The notes: a model not told the origin generated them from the letters alone. 37,071 nucleotides of DNA from Dimorphilus gyrociliatus (GCA_904063045.1 CAJFCJ010000176.1:1-37071), one strand, 5' to 3'. Positions 10,931 to 21,713 are shown, counted from the stretch's first letter. Numbers and translations: made by a program.

Positions 10931-12053
10931 GGTTTATGTAAAGAATAGTGTGGGGTGCCAATTCAAAGCACCTACTCTTAAATTAAATGGTTTTCATAAA
11001 AAACTCAAATTATATAATACCTGAGCCAGAAATCTTCATCTTTTCTGAAATGAGATCATTGAATCTACGAGGTGATTATTTCGAAAACATAAATGATAAA
11101 AAATAATTACTTGACTTTATGGCTAGATATCGATTAATAAATAACAAGCAAAAGTGCCCTGGGTGTAGAATTTCTATGTTTTTACACGAAGAAATAAATT
11201 AATTGATGGATTTAGGTTTGTTTGTAGACTATGCAAAACAAAGCAGTCTGTTATGTATGGAAATTTTTTTGATTAATTGTAAATTATAATTCAAAATTGC
11301 ACTTAAAATCATCATAAAGTCAATTTATGGAGTTCAAAAGTCTGTGATAGATTTCGATCCATTTATTTCTGACCTACTATAAGCAAATAGGAGAAAATGC
11401 TTCTCGAAGCGATAGCATATCACATGGGACAAACTACTGAGCCTATTGCTGTAGTTAATGAAAACGGAGAAAGTAAATTTATTGGGATGGATGAAAATCT
11501 ATTTTCAACAAAAAAGTATAATAGAGGTAGACTACTGGAGCAGAGGTGGTATGTAGGTGGTATAGAGCGCGATATTACTAACATTTTTGTAGTAGAAGTC
11601 CTAGATAAAAGAGGTCAGATAAATAAAAACATAATATTACAAAATATTCTTCCTGACACAAAAACAATCATAGATAAATGAAGAGTATATAGTAATACCT
11701 ATCTCAGTTGAGTGATGAATACACCATTATAGTATTAATTAAGATAGATATTTCATGAGTTCAAATGATCTTGAGATCCGTACTCAAAATATAGAGTGCC
11801 TATGGAATGTTACCAAAAGACATATAAGAAGGAAAACTAATTGCAAAGATCTGCAATTCTTTTATTTATTGGAGTTTATATGATTTAAAAGGTTTGAAAG
11901 GGGCAAAAGATTAAATGAGATATTTATTCTATTCTCAAGTAAGGGATATGACAATGATTTAATTGAAATAAGTTAATAAAAAATTTATTTATTTTTTATA
12001 AAATTTTTAAAAGTTTATGAATTTTTAAAAAAACACTAATCTTTACATGAGCC
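10931..12053 (+). mobile_element. Merlin-like element J
   Basis: Ends GGTTTATGTAAAGAATAGTGT at 10931 and the mirror ACACTAATCTTTACATGAGCC ending at 12053. Flanks AAATTTTC (10923-10930) and AATTTTTC (12054-12061) match 7 of 8. A close relative, K, starts at 22105. Confidence 0.85.
10987..11976 (+). pseudogene. Merlin/ISXO2 transposase of element J
   Basis: N-terminus nearly identical to K: MVFIKNSNYII then a CPGC...CRLC zinc-binding pattern near 11155-11240, with stop codons inside. The open piece 11397-11681 holds GMDENLFSTKKYNRGR and RWYVGGIERD. The codons after ILPDTKTIIDK give a stop where TDEW is expected. Further on, LEIRTQNIECLWN near 11770 keeps the last catalytic E. At least four lesions, including TAA at about 11104. 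Ends near 11976. Confidence 0.83.
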
Positions 12054-12365
12054 AATTTTTCTTTTATGCTGAGATGAAAACAAGGTTATAAATTTATAAT
12101 ATGAATAATAACCATTTTAGGTTAAATTGATTATGAATAAAATGGAAGGTCTATTATGAGAACTCAACTTCTTTGAATTTAAAATTTGAATTATATTTTT
12201 TATCACATAAAATAACATAATCTAAATATACTGATAATTTTTCAAAATATTAAAAAGAACATATTTTACTTTTTAGAAAAATTGAATTGATAAAAATAAT
12301 ACAAAATAGGAAGGAGTATGAGTTTTCAAAGTATAATAAAAAATGGACATATCGCATATTTTATA

Positions 12366-13561
12366 GAGAGGACCACCGTAATTTAACGTTTTGTCATTCA
12401 AAAGTGTCACTTTTTTATTTCAATTTTTTAACCCTTTTTTATCATTCAAAAATATCATAAAATACCCCCCCTTAATGGGTAAAGAGCTTTTGGCTGAAAT
12501 GAAAAAATTACTTCTCAAATACTATGAAAAAGATAATTTATCTCTAACAGAAATATCAAAAAGGCAAAAACTGAATAGATCTACTATTAGTAAAATAATA
12601 AAAAAAATATATCGAAACAGGTTCTATACAAGCAGACAAGCGTGGTGGAGTGCGTAATTGTAAGCTCCTTCAAGTCCATAAAAATACAATTATGAAGTAC
12701 TTGAATGTAAATGCTTCATTTCCCCCTTAAACAAATAAAAGCCTCTTACATATAGTTTTTGATCTAAATGTAAGTATAAAAACAGTTGATAGGGCAATTA
12801 AAGGCTTTTGCTATAGCTTGAAACGTCTTCATTTAGTTCCAGAAAGGAGAAACTCAGATGATACAATAGAGGCGCGTTACATATATGCAAGAAGCTTTTA
12901 TGAAATGATCAGTAATAATGATGGTCATAGTTTATTTTATATTGATGAGACTGGCTTCAATTTAACAAGGAGACGTAGGCATGGAAGAGCTACTCTTGGT
13001 GCTAAATCTATCATGTCTGTTCTAAGAATAAGATCAAAGAACATCAATATATGTTGTGCTATGAGTAAAGATTGTGTGATTCACCATACGCCATAGTTTC
13101 ATCTTACAATGCTTCAAGCTTTATGCTATTTCTTGAAATGCTATTCATATTTTTAATAACAAATGCTCACAGAGACAATATTAATTATGGATAATGTACC
13201 TTTCCATAAAACAACGGAGGTTAGAAATTATGTTTTATCAGGAGGACATCAAGTGGTCTATTTTCCACCATGTAGTCCATTCTTAAATCCTATTGAGAAT
13301 GTTTTTTACAGTGGAAGTCAATAGTCAAGGGCGCAATATGCCAAACAGAAGAAGAATTAATTAGCTTAATAGATATAGCAGCTATTCAAATTCAAACAAG
13401 TCACTGTCAAAACTTTTATCGAAATTTGTTACCATTTTTGCCAAAATGTGTTGCCAAAGAAGTAATTTTAGGTTATAAATTTAGATTTTTGCAAAAATAC
13501 ATGTTTTTCTTTTATGATATTTTTGAATGACAAAACATGAAGATATGGCGACACCCCCCTG
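12366..13561 (+). mobile_element. IS630/Tc1-like element S
   Basis: Ends flanked by TA (12364-12365, 13562-13563). The arms share GTTTTGTCATTCAAAA (12398 and mirrored near 13535) and a second inner copy (TCATTCAAAAATATCATAAA near 12443, mirrored near 13515). The outermost 15 bases of the two ends match only loosely (GAGAGGACCACCG against CAGGGGGGTGTCG). It lies in the left arm of R. Confidence 0.78.
12475..13530 (+). pseudogene. DDE_3 (IS630-type) transposase of element S
   Basis: ATG 12475 follows a run of seven C. The N-terminal helix-turn-helix (LTEISKRQKLNRSTISKIIK) breaks in frame near 12615. The core is mostly open: YIDETGFNLTRRRRHGRAT at about 12940-12995, MDNVPFHKT near 13190, PCSPFLNPIENVF near 13270. 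The three catalytic residues D, D, E are kept with 34 residues between the last two. Stops or shifts at about 12657, 12730, 13096 and 13310. The coding end runs into the right arm at 13530. Confidence 0.85.
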
Positions 13562-13615
13562 TATCTTAAAATAAAGAAACTTCCTACAGGTGGTGACGAA
13601 TTTATTTTTATCCTT

Positions 13616-14258
13616 ATGTTGAGAAAACATTTAAGTAAGTAAGAAAAGACTGAAATACTGACTTTAAATAATATAAAAATGTCGATGAATCAATTATCTA
13701 AAATTTACAAGATATAAAGAAGGACTATTTGGAGAATAGTCAAAGAAAAAGATAAAAATTGGGATGATAATGGTGAGACAAGAGGAAGAAAAAAAGTGGA
13801 TCTATAAATAGAAAAAAAAGTAAAATCTACTTTATTAGAAAACTCAACAACATCCTTAAGAAAAATTGCAAACAAAATTAATAGTGGTACTGGCAGAAAA
13901 AGCTCACATATGACGATACAACAGTATTTAAACGATAATGGTATCAAAGCTTACTCACCAATCAAAAAGCCAAAAGTCCACCAATACATATAAAAAATAG
14001 AGTAACAATATCAAGAGAACTATTCTTCAATCGGCTTGGTTAATTTGATAAGATTATGTTTACTGATGAGAGAAATATAATCTATACCATTCTGATGACA
14101 GGGTAGAAGTTTTGAGAAAAAAGGAAAGGGGGTATGAAGACAAAAATTTACAAAAAAAGGTAAAATTTAATGGAGGAAGTATAATGGCTTGTGGGATAGT
14201 AGAAGAGTCGGAAGCTTAAAAATAATTGAAAAAAGAATGAATACTATGTAGATTTATT
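13616..14258 (+). pseudogene. Tc1-like transposase of element R, 5' part only
   Basis: Paralogue of the FD transposase (6761-7772): MLRKHLSK-EKTEI, RRTIWRIVKE, SLRKIANKI, YLNDNGIKAYSPIKKPK and LKIIEKRMN follow the FD order. In-frame TAA codons occur near 13640, 13714 and 13805, with several shifts after 13980. The gene is cut by element Q at 14259 before the second catalytic region. Confidence 0.82.
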
Positions 14259-14310
14259 GGATCATGAGTAAAATTCCTCCCCGGGGGAAAATTTTACTCA
14301 TGAGTCCAAA
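14257..14310. repeat. Terminal palindrome of element Q
   Basis: TTGGATCATGAGTAAAATT (14257 onward) runs into CCTCCCCGGGGG and then the inverse, ending ACTCATGAGTCCAAA at 14310. The outer half is the element's terminal repeat; the inner half is an inverted second copy. Element P has the same arrangement at its transposase-3' end. Confidence 0.85.
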
Positions 14311-14397
14311 TAAGAAATTAACTTCTAGAGAATATATTTTCTATCTAGAATAACTAAATAAAAAAAATAATAAAAAAATAAAACAAATATTGATAAT

Positions 14398-14690
14398 CAA
14401 ATAAATAATAATCATAACTAATGATTAAATATAAACTTCGAAATAAATAACAAATAACTAATAATAATAAAAAAATGTCAATAATCAAATAAATAATAAT
14501 CATAATTAATGATTAAATATAAACTTCGAAATAAATAACAAATAACTAATAATAATAAAAAAAATGTCAATAATCAAATAAATAATAATCATAATAATGA
14601 TTAAATATAAACTTCGAAATAAATAACAAATAACTAATAATAATAAAAAAATGTCAATAATCAAATAAATAAAAAAATAAATACTAAAAA
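14398..14690. repeat. Tandem repeat of about 88 bp, three units plus a part
   Basis: Units at 14398-14485, 14486-14574 and 14575-14661, with a partial fourth from 14662, differ by only a few bases. Each holds AACTTCGAAATAAATAAC near its middle. The array lies between the terminal palindrome and the transposase stop of Q. The reading frames it creates are artefacts of the repeat. Confidence 0.92.
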
Positions 14691-14724
14691 TAATCAATTA
14701 AATAACATGTTATAAATAGCTCAA

Positions 14725-15605
14725 AGAATTTTAATAAATCAAAAACTGCATCTCCCATTCTATGCTTATTATTAAATAAAAAACAGAATTCAGTTAAAAA
14801 GCTTGGCATTTGTCGGTTCTTACGCCTTTTCTTATTTTTATTTCTCTTTTCAAACAGTTGTGAAAAGACTCAACTGCTTGAGTAGGGTGCCGTTCTCAGC
14901 AATAAACTCATATTTATGACACACAGTGTCATGCAAAAATTCATATTCACTTAATCGTGAATAGGCACTATGTTCATCTGTATGTATAACAGATCCATGT
15001 AAAACCTGCTCACATATAATTGGAACAATAGTATTTGCCCTTTTATTTGGAATAACACGTGCAAAAACACGTGCTATTCTGTCATTAAACTTATAATACA
15101 CAGAGAATCGGTCCTATTAGTAGGTGCATGTCCTCTGTGTGCTTTTATTGCATGGTTAAGCATGGTTTCGTCTATCTGGACAATTTTACCACGCCCTCCA
15201 GCTTATTTCTTGTAAAGTCTATCAATGGTATCAACCACGAAATTTACTAAGCAACTTTTCGATGCTTTTACGACTTATATTAAAAAAGTTTTTTATGCTA
15301 TAATCAGGACATCTTGTTGTATACATGAGTAAAATCTCCAAGATTGTCCTGATTGGCATGTTAAATCCTTTGAAAAAAATGTCAGTTCTTACAGAAATAT
15401 ACTTTTTGTTCCCAACGCAAGAATTTCTATAATACCTTCATGCTTTACCTTCGGAAGATCTTCTATACACAGCCAAACTCATAAAACATTGACATTCAGC
15501 AAATTTCACCTCAGTTCTTATGAATCTGTTTTGCAACAGGAAATTCATAAAAGTGTCATCGGATGATCTAGTTAAAAACCTAGAAAAGGATACAGCACTA
15601 TTCAT
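14725..15605 (-). pseudogene. ISXO2-type transposase of element Q
   Basis: Reads from ATG at 15605 (MNSAVSFSRFLTRSSDDTF), preceded by ACCCTCAA and, further up, TTTCCCTCC. N-terminal half in one frame with a stop near 15440. Catalytic half: IDET-like sequence near 15165 in another frame, then the open piece 15101-14850 with RVIPNKRANT and VIHTDEHSAYSRL. The expected TQAVESF motif near 14870 is in a shifted frame. The nearest relatives are AA (28390-29238) and P (30458-31348). Dead through at least three frame changes. Confidence 0.84.
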
Positions 15606-15661
15606 TTGAGGGTCATTTCGATTTTTTGTATTTATAGTATTTTAATGATTTTGGAGGGAAA
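15606..15661 (-). promoter_or_regulatory. Promoter-like block of element Q transposase
   Basis: On the minus strand: TTTCCCTCC at 15661-15653, CTATAAATAC around 15635, and ACCCTC just before ATG 15605. Two more GGAGGGAAA-like copies on the plus strand lie at 15741-15749 and about 15772. Confidence 0.55.
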
Positions 15662-16078
15662 ATATATATGTTGAAAACATTGTATCTGCGCTGAAATTAC
15701 GTTTTTTATGCTTTTTATTTTTGAAAAGGATCAAAATAATGGAGGGAAATTGAAAAGATCAAAATTTTGCAGGGAAATTATAAAAAAATTAATAGAATTT
15801 TATTTAGCTTATTATTTCTTCGAATTTAAAAAAAGGGGGGATTTTACTCATGATCCGAATTTTGAAGGAAAAGATAAGAAGGTCATTATCAAATAACAAC
15901 AATATAGATATAGATAAATTAGAAAATAAAATTATTCGAATATAATAACTCGCAACACAGATCTACTAGATACATTCCTTTTTTATTTATAAAAAAGCGA
16001 TAAACACAACTAATATTTCAACAAGAGAGGCTAACGTGGAAAGGAGTAATGTTAGAAACAATATAATAAAATATTCTA

Positions 16079-17399
16079 CAGGGGATTTCACGAATAAATA
16101 TTTTGATTTCATAAATATATATTTTATTTTTGTTAATATAAATTTCAATTTCATAAATAGATATTTGGATTTTACTAATAGATTTAGTTGCTTTAACATA
16201 ATTTTTACCCATAATAACAACAAGCAACAGCACAGAGAAAGTAAGTAAATAGGCTCAGAAAATGAATCTAGCATGCACCAAAATAACAGGAAGAAGAGGA
16301 GGCCAATGTCAAGAGATAAATTCGGACAAATCGTGCGCCTATACCAGACAAAGAACTTAAAAGAGCTTGCAGAGTTGACTAATCTTAGTTATTTAACTGT
16401 GTGCAAAGCTGTTCAAAGGATCACCAGAATATCAAGTGGTATTGATCCTACATATGACTTCTTTATAAAAAATCTGGCAGGCGAACATGGGATAAGTCTA
16501 GTCTACACGCTGAAATATGTGAGATATTTGGTGGAGATAACTCTTTGACACAGGTAGGCCTCCAGAGTAGGTTATCTTCCCAGATCTCATTATCACAGCT
16601 GAATCGTGAGGTCAAAGCTATTGGCCTCAAAAGAAAAAGGTTAAAAACTAGATCTTTGGCGGAGCTTACCGAACCTAATAAACGGGCCAGAGTAGAGTTT
16701 TGTAGCAAGGTTCTGACACATACTAACAGAAACATTCTGTTTTTAGATGAGTCAGGCTTTAACTTACATACATCTATCAATTATGGGTATGCTGTTACAG
16801 GAAAGGATCCTGTGCTACATCATCCCAATAGTCGTGGCACAAACATATTTTTATGTGCTATCATCTCGAGAAATGGTATAGAGCATTATAAGATTGATGA
16901 TGGTGCATTTAACAAAGACCTTTTTTGTGATTTCTTAAGCGAGTGTAATAATAAACAAGTCTATATTGGGCGACCATTAGTTGTAATGGACAATGTTAGG
17001 TTCCGCCACAGTGCCATTATAGTAGAGGCCTGTAATGATTATGGAGTTGAAGTACAATACCTTCCTGCATGCTCTCCAGATTTAAATCCGATAGAAAATG
17101 TATTCGGGACTTTAAAAGCTCATTTAAATGCAATCAGGCCAAGAGTTACAACAGCCTGTCTTTAAAAAGAAATATTGAAATTGCAGTGGAAATGGTGGGT
17201 ATAGATCTAAACAACTACTATCGTGCGTTCTGGGATAGATACATGTTATGCTTAGAAATGAATAAAAAATATTATTCAACTTTTCTTTTTATTTTATGAA
17301 ATAGTTAATTATAAAATCGAAATATATATATATTTATTATTATTTGTGAAATTAAATTTTTATTTATGAAATCAAAATATATAATTATGAAATACCTTG
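16079..17399 (+). mobile_element. IS630/Tc1-like element U
   Basis: Ends CAGGGGATTTCAC (16079) and the mirror of CAAGGTATTTCAT (17399), flanked by TA at 16077-16078 and 17400-17401. The arms share TATTTTGATTTCATAAAT and repeat TTTCATAAAT-like units several times, so the terminal repeats are 100 bases or more with internal repetition. Length 1321. Confidence 0.82.
16273..17299 (+). pseudogene. DDE_3 (IS630-type) transposase of element U, nearly intact
   Basis: N-terminal helix-turn-helix (KELAELTNLSYLTVCKAVQ) in the first frame (16273-16548). After a shift near 16500, a 206-residue open piece holds the whole catalytic core: FLDESGFNLHTSINYGYAVTG near 16742, MDNVRFRHS near 16986, CSPDLNPIENVFG near 17070. 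D, D and E are present, 34 residues between the last two. A second shift near 17140-17165 leads to the open C-terminus ending at 17299. Two single-base changes would explain everything. ATG 16273 is the first in frame; no CCC precedes it. Confidence 0.87.
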
Positions 17400-17401
17400 T
17401 A

Positions 17402-17720
17402 ATACGTTTATTTATGAACATAACACTATAATTAATCAGAAACAAGTGGTGGCGGGGGAAACAGTATTACTATTTAAAGATTTTGACATGAATATCAAAA
17501 CACGAAGAAATACATTTGAATTAACATATTATAAAGAACAATATAATGTGGTAACATTTTAAGACATTATTTTTTTAAACATATGTTGTAATACAGAGAA
17601 AGATAAGAAAAGGAGAAAATTAAAAAAATATGTTCTCGACCACCTAAAAAAATTAAAACTTTAATGTATAATAATATTTTAGTACTTTAAATTTCAATAA
17701 CATACATGAGAATATATTTT
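17402..17720. other. A+T-rich segment between elements U and T
   Basis: No coding sequence seen. A short stretch near 17680-17700 (AATATTTTAGTACTTTAAAT) resembles part of the FD arm near 6652, so a further decayed FD-type arm is possible but not shown. Confidence 0.35.
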
Positions 17721-18794
17721 GGTCCATGCGCACTATACCCTGCTTTTGAAATTTCTTAAGGTACCCCTTTTAAAATGAGAATTGTAAGAAAAAGTATAGT
17801 AAACGAGGCTCAGCTTTTAGATAACGACACAATTAGGCTTTTCTGTAACAGGGAGTCATATTTATAATATAGACTTCAAAATTAAGAACAAACCAATGAA
17901 TTCCTAGCCTCTATAGGCTTAATAAAGAACAAAAGTAAATGTTCTACATGCAGCAATGACATGAGTTATGTCAAATCCAATGTAGATATTGATATGTTTC
18001 GGTGGAGTGTACTTGTGGAAAAAGAAGTAGTATAAGAAATGGAAGCTTTTTTTTAAGTTATAGAGTGGAACTACCAATATTAGTTAAAATTATGTTTAAA
18101 CTTTCTGAAAATATTGAACTAAGTGTTATTGCCTTTGATTTAAATGTTTCTCGAAATACAGTATCAAAGTGGGCTTGTTTTGTTAGGGAGGTCTGTGCTA
18201 ATCATATAATAATAAATAATCAAAAGCTTGGAGGAATTAATACTGATGGCTCTCCTAAAATAGTGGAATTAGATGAAAGTCTATTTTTTAAACGGAAATA
18301 TTATAGAGGGAGAATAACTAATAGACAATGGTACGTATCAGGGAAAGAAAGAGGGGCAAAAAAGGCATTTATTGTACCAGTAGAAAACAAAAATGCTTCT
18401 ACTATGAGAAGAATAATTATAGAAAATATGAACCTGGGACAAGAGTAATAACTGATGAATGGGCTGCTTATAATGCTGCATTCAGTAGAATCAACACATT
18501 AGATAATATAAATTATGGACATGACAGCGTAAATCACACTTATCACTTTCTAGATCCAAGAGATCCTTCTATTTACACACAAACAATAGAAGGATTTTCC
18601 CTCAGTCGAAATATCATCTCCGAAGAAAAAATGGTGCTAGTAGACATGACCAATATTTACATCTAACTGAGTTTTTATGGATTTATAAAACTAAAAAAAA
18701 CAATAGGTTTACAGAAGTATTAATTTTAATAAAAGTTTAAAGTTTTTAGTTTTTTTTAATTTTTAAAAGGATGATGGTATATTGTGCCTCCACC
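17721..18794 (+). mobile_element. Merlin-like element T
   Basis: Begins GGTCCATGCGCACTATACC at 17721; the right end, read inward, is GGTGGAGGCACAATATACC (18794), a diverged terminal repeat. Target duplication is unclear (5 of 8). A CCCC lies just before the transposase ATG. Confidence 0.7.
17775..18740 (+). pseudogene. Merlin/ISXO2 transposase of element T
   Basis: ATG 17775 follows TACCCCTTTTAAA. The zinc-binding part reads CSTCSNDMSYVKS and CTCGKRSS, with a stop near 17863 and a shift near 18003. The open piece 18002-18448 holds LDESLFFKRKYYRGR and QWYVSGKERG. After a one-base shift near 18445 comes ITDEWAAYNAAF, then FLDPRDPSIYTQTIEGF at about 18550-18600. All three catalytic residues are present. 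Closest to E in the window. Three or four indels or stops; ends at 18740. Confidence 0.87.
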
Positions 18795-19032
18795 CTTATT
18801 TCTATAATATAATGGTGTGCGGCGTTCCCGCCTTATAAATATCTTTCAAAAACGTTGTTTGAGTATTAGATTTTATTGAGCTAGTTGTTTATTTTTATTG
18901 TGGGATCCTAAATGCTAACTTTCTATTTTAAAATATTTTCTAGATAAAATTTAGGGCTCATGAGTAAAATTATCAATCCTGGTTCTATAATTTTCTAATT
19001 ATTCTAACTCTCAACATTGAATCTAAAAAAAA

Positions 19033-19091
19033 TTCCCTCTAAAATGGTCAATTAACTATAAATACGAGAATAAAACTACCCCTTTCATATG
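19033..19091 (+). promoter_or_regulatory. Promoter-like block of element O transposase
   Basis: TTCCCTCT (19033-19040), TATAAAT (19057-19063) and ACCCC at 19078-19082, shortly before ATG 19089. The same layout as in A, W, P, Q and V, with two changes in the upstream motif. Confidence 0.5.
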
Positions 19092-19990
19092 GTATACACA
19101 AAAATTTGATTTATTTTTAATTCTGTCATCTAATGATTGTTTTATTAATTTTCTTTTCGAAAATCGTTTCTTGAAAGCAGAGGTTAGCTGTCTTTCATGC
19201 AAATCACATATGAGCCTAGCAAAATATTGTAGATTGACTGAGGGTAGAGCATATAGATGCTATAGAAATGCATGTGAGGGGAGAATAAAATATATTTCGA
19301 TAAAAGTGGGCTGTTTTTTTGAAACATTCTAGATGCCAACAAGGATAATCTTGCAATATTACTTCAATATTTGGTGAGAAATCCTTATTACTCAATCAAA
19401 AGACATTTTATTTGAGAAGAAGCAGCGTTGAAAAAGTATTAAGTAGGTGTAGGTCTCTTATACCTTCAGTAAATTTTTCAAATGAAAAACTTGGTAACCC
19501 AAGTGTTGTGATGCAAGTCGATGAAACTGTGTTAAATCATAGTTTTAAGCACACAGGGGTGTGCTCCTAATAATAAGACAGATTCTTTGTGCATAGTAGA
19601 GGTAAAGGGTAGGATTACTCGTGCTTTTGCACCGGTAATTCCAAACAAAAGGGGTCAACAATTGTTCCTATAATATGTGAATAAATTCTAAGTGGCTCGA
19701 TAATACATACTGATGATCATGGGGTATACTCAAGATTATTGGAATACTAATATTTACATGATACAGTATGTCACAAGTACAACTTTTTTGCAGAAAATGA
19801 AATCAGTACTCAAGATATTGAGTCATTCCATAGCTAATTAAAATGAGAAATCAAGATACGTAAAGGAATCAAAACCGAAAGGCGACAGCAGTTTCTTAAT
19901 GAGCTTTGTTATATTTTTAATAATAGGCATAGAATGAGAGATGCTGTTTTTGATTTGATTTTTTTTTTTCATTATTTTATTTTAATTTAA
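19089..19990 (+). pseudogene. ISXO2-type transposase of element O
   Basis: The N-terminus follows P closely after an early one-base shift: NDCFINFLFENRFLKAEVSC, CKSHMSLAKY, RCYRNACEGRIKYIS (zinc-binding cysteines kept). TAG at about 19331, then frame changes through the middle. QVDETVLNHSFK near 19515 keeps the first catalytic D. The TDEH motif reads TDDHGVYS near 19710. STQDIESFHS near 19810 keeps the E, followed by LNELCYIFNNRHRMRDA. Dead, with perhaps eight lesions. Confidence 0.8.
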
Positions 19991-20027
19991 TTTAATTATA
20001 AATATTAATTTTATATTTTTGAACATA

Positions 20028-20064
20028 CCCTTGTCCTTTTCTCCCGGAGGAAAAGGGCAACGGT
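20028..20064. repeat. GC-rich palindrome at the O/N boundary
   Basis: CCCTTGTCCTTTTCTCCC faces GGAGGAAAAGGGCAACGG, a near-perfect hairpin in A+T-rich surroundings. It lies between the 3' ends of two converging transposase pseudogenes. It may be a remnant of a terminal palindrome like those of P and Q, but the sequence differs. Confidence 0.6.
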
Positions 20065-20069
20065 GATTC

Positions 20070-21054
20070 GCTCTTTATTCATCACTATATTTCCACAAGA
20101 ATTAAAATAAGTATAAATGTTGCTCTTCTTGTTTTACACCTTTTTTCTTTCGACGAAACCAGTACTTAGATCATGAGAAAAAACCTTCAACAGATTGTGT
20201 GTGAAGCGTGGATCAAGTGGCCTTATAAATTCATTCGTGTGAGCAACGTCTCTATGTTCTTATATATGACCTGGTTCATTGTTTATTCTGTTAACAGCTG
20301 CATCATAAGCTTGCCACTCATCTGTAATAATATGACTACCTGGATGAATATTATTCAATATGATTTGTTTTATTACAGCAGCATTCTTCCTATTAGTTGG
20401 CACTATGAAACAGTTTTTAGTACCTCTCTAGATACCAGCCACATACCATTGTCCATTTATTATTCTTCCCCTATTGTATTTTCGTTTGAAAAATAGACTT
20501 TCATCTATTTCTACAATTTTTGATTCTCCATTTTCATCTATACCCCAAGCATAGTATTTGATTCTATAATTTTATAAGCAGCTGCTTCTTTCATAAGTCT
20601 TGACCATAGAGAGACTGTTTTTTTATCCAAGCCTAAATCATTGGCAATTTTTTAATTTCGATATCCTCCTTAGTTAATTTGTAAATTCTATTAATCATCA
20701 AGGATAGTTCAATCCTTGTATTGTAGAATAGCAGCCAAATCTTATACTAAGTGGTCTTCTGCATAAACGCCTCCACATAAAGCCATCTATATTTTTCGAT
20801 GAAATTACATAATTTATCATCCTTTCACATCTTTCACACTTCTTATCATTATCTATTAAACCTAGCATTGCACATAACCTATTAGTACCTGACTTTTTTG
20901 ATAAAAAATTTTCAGTAATACTTAAACTTTTGGTGTAATCATTAATATCCTTCCCCTTTGTCTCTACTTTTTCTTTTATTAAAGTTATTGTTTTTTCAGG
21001 GGTATATAGGGAGGGGTCAAGGAACTTGAGATAAAATTCATTTTTTCTATACAC
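20070..21054 (-). pseudogene. Merlin/ISXO2 transposase of element N
   Basis: The N-terminal frame is open from 21054 to 20698: residues 70-105 hold CERCERMINYVIS and MWRRLCRRPLSIRFG, the zinc-binding region with one cysteine pair spoilt. Beyond a stop the minus strand continues in changing frames: EIDESLFFKRKYNRGR near 20510-20465, WYVAGI, HPGSHIITDEWQAYDAAVN near 20345-20305, then FIRPLDPRFTHNLLKVF near 20225-20190, where QTIEGF should stand, so the last catalytic E seems lost. I found no convincing terminal repeats. Confidence 0.78.
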
Positions 21055-21119
21055 CGAATTTAAATAAAATTTTTAAAATAATTAAAAAATTTATACTTTT
21101 AAACTAAGGATTCTTTAAC

Positions 21120-21660
21120 TTATTTTTTAATTTACTATGTCACCTATCATTTTTCTGTAAAATGACTCACAATCGGTTGATATTATTTTATGAGAGGATT
21201 TGTTTCTAGAGTTTCGTAATTGTGATTCACTCGTTGGCTTATTTTTTTTTACTAAATTCTTCCAAACAGAAAACACATTCTCTATAGAATTTAAAAATGG
21301 TGAATATGGTAAAAATTATTTTATTGTATAGTTCTTTTAATTATTTTGTCCTTTAGTTTCCTGTAGTAATGAATTCTAGCATTATCCAATATAAAAATAT
21401 GTGTTTCAATTCCCAAAAGTATCCTTTGAAATCTTCACCTTATACAAATCATTCATGAATCTTGTAATAAATCATGGCATACTTGTTCATGGTAGTAACA
21501 AAAAATATATTTCTGTTTTTTGTATGGCCACAGCAAATCCCATTTCATCTATGAAAATAAAGTTTTTATCTTCAATTTTTGATTCCATCTCACGATAACT
21601 TCTAACATACTCTTTTTGTTTTTCTATGCAGCTATTGGTTCTCCTAACATAAGGTAAATG
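21120..21660 (-). pseudogene. DDE_3 (IS630-type) transposase remnant M'
   Basis: C-terminal two thirds of an IS630-like transposase on the minus strand in changing frames: FIFIDEMGFAVAIQKTE near 21560-21510, THIFILDNARIHYY near 21400-21365, PYSPFLNSIENVFSVWKNLVKK near 21310-21250. D, D and E are all visible. The N-terminus and helix-turn-helix are missing. It lies between N and M and is a different subfamily from M. Confidence 0.75.
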
Positions 21661-21673
21661 CATGATTTAGGGT

Positions 21674-21713
21674 CACTTCCCAAATTCGCACCCCAGGGGG
21701 TAAATATGGGGAA
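21674..21713. repeat. GC-rich imperfect palindrome, dispersed
   Basis: CTTCCCAAATTCGCACCCC followed by AGG and GGGTAAATATGGGGAAG. Related copies: a palindrome at about 30093-30128 (ACACCCGGGGGCAAATCT), and single halves at about 27944-27962 and 31523-31542. Probably joined ends of an unidentified element. Confidence 0.55.

Larger units (their letters stand above)
10684..14258 (+). mobile_element. Left part of FD-type element R, broken by three insertions
   Basis: The left end CAGTCTATAACAAAAAATGT at 10684 follows TA and matches the FD end, including its hairpin. Removing J (10931-12053), S (12366-13561) and their duplications leaves an arm of about 600 bases before the transposase at 13616, the same as FD's left arm. 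Element Q then cuts the transposase at 14259. I did not find the 3' half or right arm after Q. Confidence 0.7.
14259..15856 (-). mobile_element. ISXO2-type element Q (P family)
   Basis: Ends GGATCATGAGTAAAATT (14259) and ATTTTACTCATGATCC (15841-15856). Target duplication is not clear: flanks GATTTATT and GAATTTTG match 5 of 8. It carries a minus-strand transposase, three tandem repeat units, and a terminal palindrome at the transposase-3' end. It interrupts the R transposase. Confidence 0.78.
18955..20000 (+). mobile_element. ISXO2-type element O (P family), right end unclear
   Basis: The left end GGCTCATGAGTAAAATT at 18955 matches the terminal repeat of Q. I found no matching right end; sequence after the transposase is A+T rich and then meets the palindrome at 20028-20064. 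The right boundary is therefore approximate. Confidence 0.6.

Noticed and set aside
14398-14690. CRISPR-like array
   Set aside because: Units are joined head to tail without unique spacers and are 88 bp long in a eukaryotic transposon.
14506-14697. Minus-strand Ile/Tyr-rich frame
   Set aside because: It is produced by the 88-bp tandem repeat; a repetitive, stop-poor strand, not a protein.
15857-16078. Continuation of the R transposase after element Q
   Set aside because: No Tc1 motif (HDNDPK, NPIE) is found in any frame there.
15987-16274. Overlapping hydrophobic and Asn-rich frames on both strands
   Set aside because: They fall on the repeated TTTCATAAAT-type arm of element U; low complexity explains the open frames.
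20173-20496. 107-codon plus-strand frame
   Set aside because: It is the antisense shadow of the N transposase, whose DESLFFKRKYNRGR and TDEW motifs lie on the minus strand.
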